Origin: Ciona intestinalis
Lineage: Eukaryota; Chordata; Ascidiacea; Phlebobranchia; Cionidae
DNA length: 64,000 nucleotides
NCBI RefSeq assembly: GCF_000224145.3
Contig: NC_020171.2
Location: forward strand, 1,127,391-1,191,390
Direction of reading: 5' to 3'
Shown: positions 61,938-64,000 of the stretch, piece by piece
Layout: each line of letters opens with the position of its first letter
Numbering within the stretch: the first letter of the stretch is position 1
Notes under the pieces: model-generated
Databases searched by the model: none
What the model saw: the letters and a program-made list of their open reading frames with translations, nothing else
Told to the model about the DNA's origin: nothing
Translations under genes and position numbers: made by a program

Positions 61938-63376
61938 GATTACAAATGGGCCAATTATGGGGAAAAGCCTTCTATTTTGGGGCCAAATATGGCGGCAAAA
62001 GGTTTAATTTTTGGGCAAATTATGGCAGAAAGGGCTTTAAGTTTTTACTTGCAATGCCTTTGAGTATATTTTGACTCTAACTCTTTTAATAAAACTATTT
62101 TTATATTCTTTTTGGCCTACTGGTATCAAAATGTAAAATTTTGTTCCAATGTTTCCTCTGCTGTTCTAGTTCTTGCTAAATGGCAGATGAAACTTTAAAA
62201 TAAAGTTACGTTTTTTCATAGAGAATCTAAAAAATATCACTATGAGTGGCAGCAGAGGTATAATTGGAATTTTCGGGTTTTTGATGGTAAAACTTTAAAT
62301 CTAGCCACATAAACATGACAAAGCTAATTCAAAATGATTAAGAAATTCATGAAAGTAAAGACGTCCGCTATTGTAGCCATAAAACTTTTGTCTTCATTTT
62401 TTTGAGTAGTTTTACTTATAAGTTATAAATTATATGTTTCTTCACATTTTAAATGCTGAAATATTTTTTTGCCGGTGCACAAAATAATTACATTTTTTGG
62501 CGTTTAAATTTGCATTTATCCATTTTCGATTAAAACAACTTTTGCTAGTATGCCACTTACAGTATAAAAAAAAGTTAAATGGTATTTATTTTCCTTTAAA
62601 TACATCCGTTTTCTTGCACATCCTATATCTACTAACACATGGTTTTTAGTTTAACTAACTTTTGTCATTTCATCCTTAATTTTGTTTTTTCGTAGAAATT
62701 TAGGCTTTTTCGAAAAAAGGAAAACATTTTGCTATTTTGTTTCGCCCACACTGTATTCTGTTTTTAAAATATATTTTCAATGCTAGATATATTATAAAAA
62801 AAACACATTTTAAAACACTTTTTAGATGTAATTGTTTAAAAATGTTGTACCTAGTTGTTCAAAGCAGTCAACTCTTAGGAGAAAGTTAAAAAAAAACATT
62901 TTTTAAAAAATATTTTGGTTGCTGATTTCTGTATCTCAACCAATCACAAGAAAGGAAGCAAATTCAAACTTACCAATCAGATAACATATGCACTTTATTA
63001 AGCGCTCAGCAAAATACAGGTAGGTCTCATTATTTAATTGCAATCAAATTATATAAAAGCGTATATTCTAATATAGTATTTACAAAAAGGTAGTAATCTA
63101 TAGAAAACATTTGACATACACTTAAAAATATATTCTACACTTGTTATTTCAGAAATTACTACTTTATTTCGCTTAAAAAGCAGAATGCTGGTTAAACGAA
63201 TGGAAGTCATTTATTTATCATGGCGGAGAAACGGCAGTCGTTATGAGACGGGTGTTGCCTCTAGTTTGTAGCAGCAGACATGTAAGTTTTAAAGTTAAAT
63301 GTTAGACCGTCATTTGAATCTTGAATGAATGTGACTTGTTTCATCCTCGCGTGGCGTGCAAGGAGAGTCGTTTTCT
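61938..63376. other. 3' UTR of the CEP97-like gene and intergenic sequence
   Basis: AT-rich, no gene supported. Two partial forward R1 copies lie at about 63200-63270 and 63322-63370; the second ends six bases from the stop codon of the gene at 63377 and so would lie in its 3' UTR. Confidence 0.5.
62088..62093 (+). terminator. polyadenylation signal of the CEP97-like gene
   Basis: AATAAA 151 bases after the TGA at 61935-61937, with T-rich sequence downstream; a second AATAAA lies about 110 bases further on. Confidence 0.6.
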
Positions 63377-64000
63377 TTAATCAGATCTACAACATTTCTT
63401 ATTCGCGCATAACGCGAATGTGTACAGCGTTGGTACAACGAAAAGTATGAGAAATGCGCCCCATGTACAAACGCCTACAATTGCCGCAATGAGAATCGGA
63501 GACGTTAGTGTTGACTGTAAGGACAATACTGCGCTCAATCTGTTAGAAACATGTTACAGTTAAATAGGGTAATAAAATCCACTTTATATAGTACTGTGGG
63601 TAAGATAGATACCGTTAGAGCATAATATCATGGTAATAGGCCAACTCGTACTTGAATGTTTCGGGGTAATGAACCAATAACTCGTGCTTGAATTTCAGGT
63701 CCCGTGGCGTGTCACGTTACAGGACCTTACCCATGTTAAATATGAATGAATGTAACCCATTTATCATTGCATGGAGGGGGCAACACAGCCGGTAACACAC
63801 ACGGGTGTTCGGTTTTACACACCTGGTGCCAGCTTACGAGTTGCAACGTATGCAAATTTGTGCGTGATTTTTTTTTAATTCCTGTTTTTGATCTTATGTA
63901 TTTTTATGTACAAAATAATGATAGAAATACCACTTACTTCGTGTACATAAGAACCGACACGGGCGCTGTGGTCATCGCTGCTACAACAAGCAAGGCAAGA
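63377..64000 (-). CDS. C-terminal part of a multi-pass membrane protein (cut by the window edge)
   Basis: Two exons on the minus strand: 64000-63938 (continues beyond the window) and 63539-63377, joined in phase with a GTAAGT donor. They encode a hydrophobic segment (LALLVVAAMTTAPVSVLMYT), a short link, then a long membrane helix region (SPILIAAIVGVCTWGAFLIL and FVVPTLYTFALCA) and a basic, Cys-bearing tail ending NKKCCRSD. I do not recognise the family. The tail cysteines next to the membrane could be palmitoylated. The intron holds a partial MITE (63584-63632), an R5 copy and an R1 copy. Confidence 0.65.

Noticed and set aside
1-64000. Retroviral, LTR or Polinton-like copies
   Set aside because: No reverse transcriptase, integrase, capsid or long terminal repeats were recognised; the mobile DNA seen is short and non-coding.

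Overview
The window is animal nuclear DNA and most likely comes from a solitary ascidian (Ciona, probably the C. intestinalis/robusta complex). The reasons are its AT-rich, intron-dense, compact genes, chordate-type orthologues (TAB2/3, CEP97, a Tie-like ectodomain, a tetraspanin), and a dense scatter of short non-autonomous repeats (a tRNA-derived SINE, a ~195 bp terminal-inverted-repeat MITE, ~71 bp minisatellite units). The species call is inference. Exon models were built by hand by joining GT-AG (once GC-AG) sites with codon phase preserved; six of the eight complete models close without any exception, one (CEP97-like) crosses an assembly gap and has a one-base frame break, and the ninth gene is cut by the window edge.

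Layout. 1-13446 (-): a 25-exon secreted protein of 1237 aa with two H-type lectin domains, a glycine-rich middle and a long helical part. 16643-21779 (+): a 13-exon secreted protein of 605 aa with two trefoil-like domains, three thrombospondin type-1 repeats and a VWA-like domain. The two genes are divergent across a ~3.2 kb spacer. 22784-27587 (+): a TAB2/TAB3 orthologue ending in an NZF zinc finger, with an NRF1-type palindrome upstream. 27588-31621: 3' UTR, a 110 bp tandem duplication, and a duplicated pair of divergent tRNA genes (Thr-AGT on -, Asn-GTT on +, twice). 31622-32973 (+): an unrecognised two-exon gene. 34243-37194 (+): a tetraspanin. 37527-46041 (-): a Tie-like ectodomain (two Ig, EGF-like modules) with a transmembrane helix but no kinase; one of its introns holds an acidic-protein gene on the opposite strand (40414-42919) and another holds a tRNA-Asn. 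47152-61937 (+): a CEP97 orthologue that appears fused to KIND, WH2 and fibronectin III domains. 63377-64000 (-): the C-terminal exons of a membrane protein cut by the window edge.

The genes do not form a pathway. The two most unusual proteins are the kinase-less Tie-like receptor and the CEP97-KIND-WH2-FN3 fusion, which would join a centriole/cilium capping factor to a Spire-like actin module. Several genes have a splice acceptor 7-22 bases before the ATG, which fits the spliced-leader trans-splicing known in Ciona. No rRNA, CRISPR array or recognisable retrovirus, LTR element or LINE was seen.
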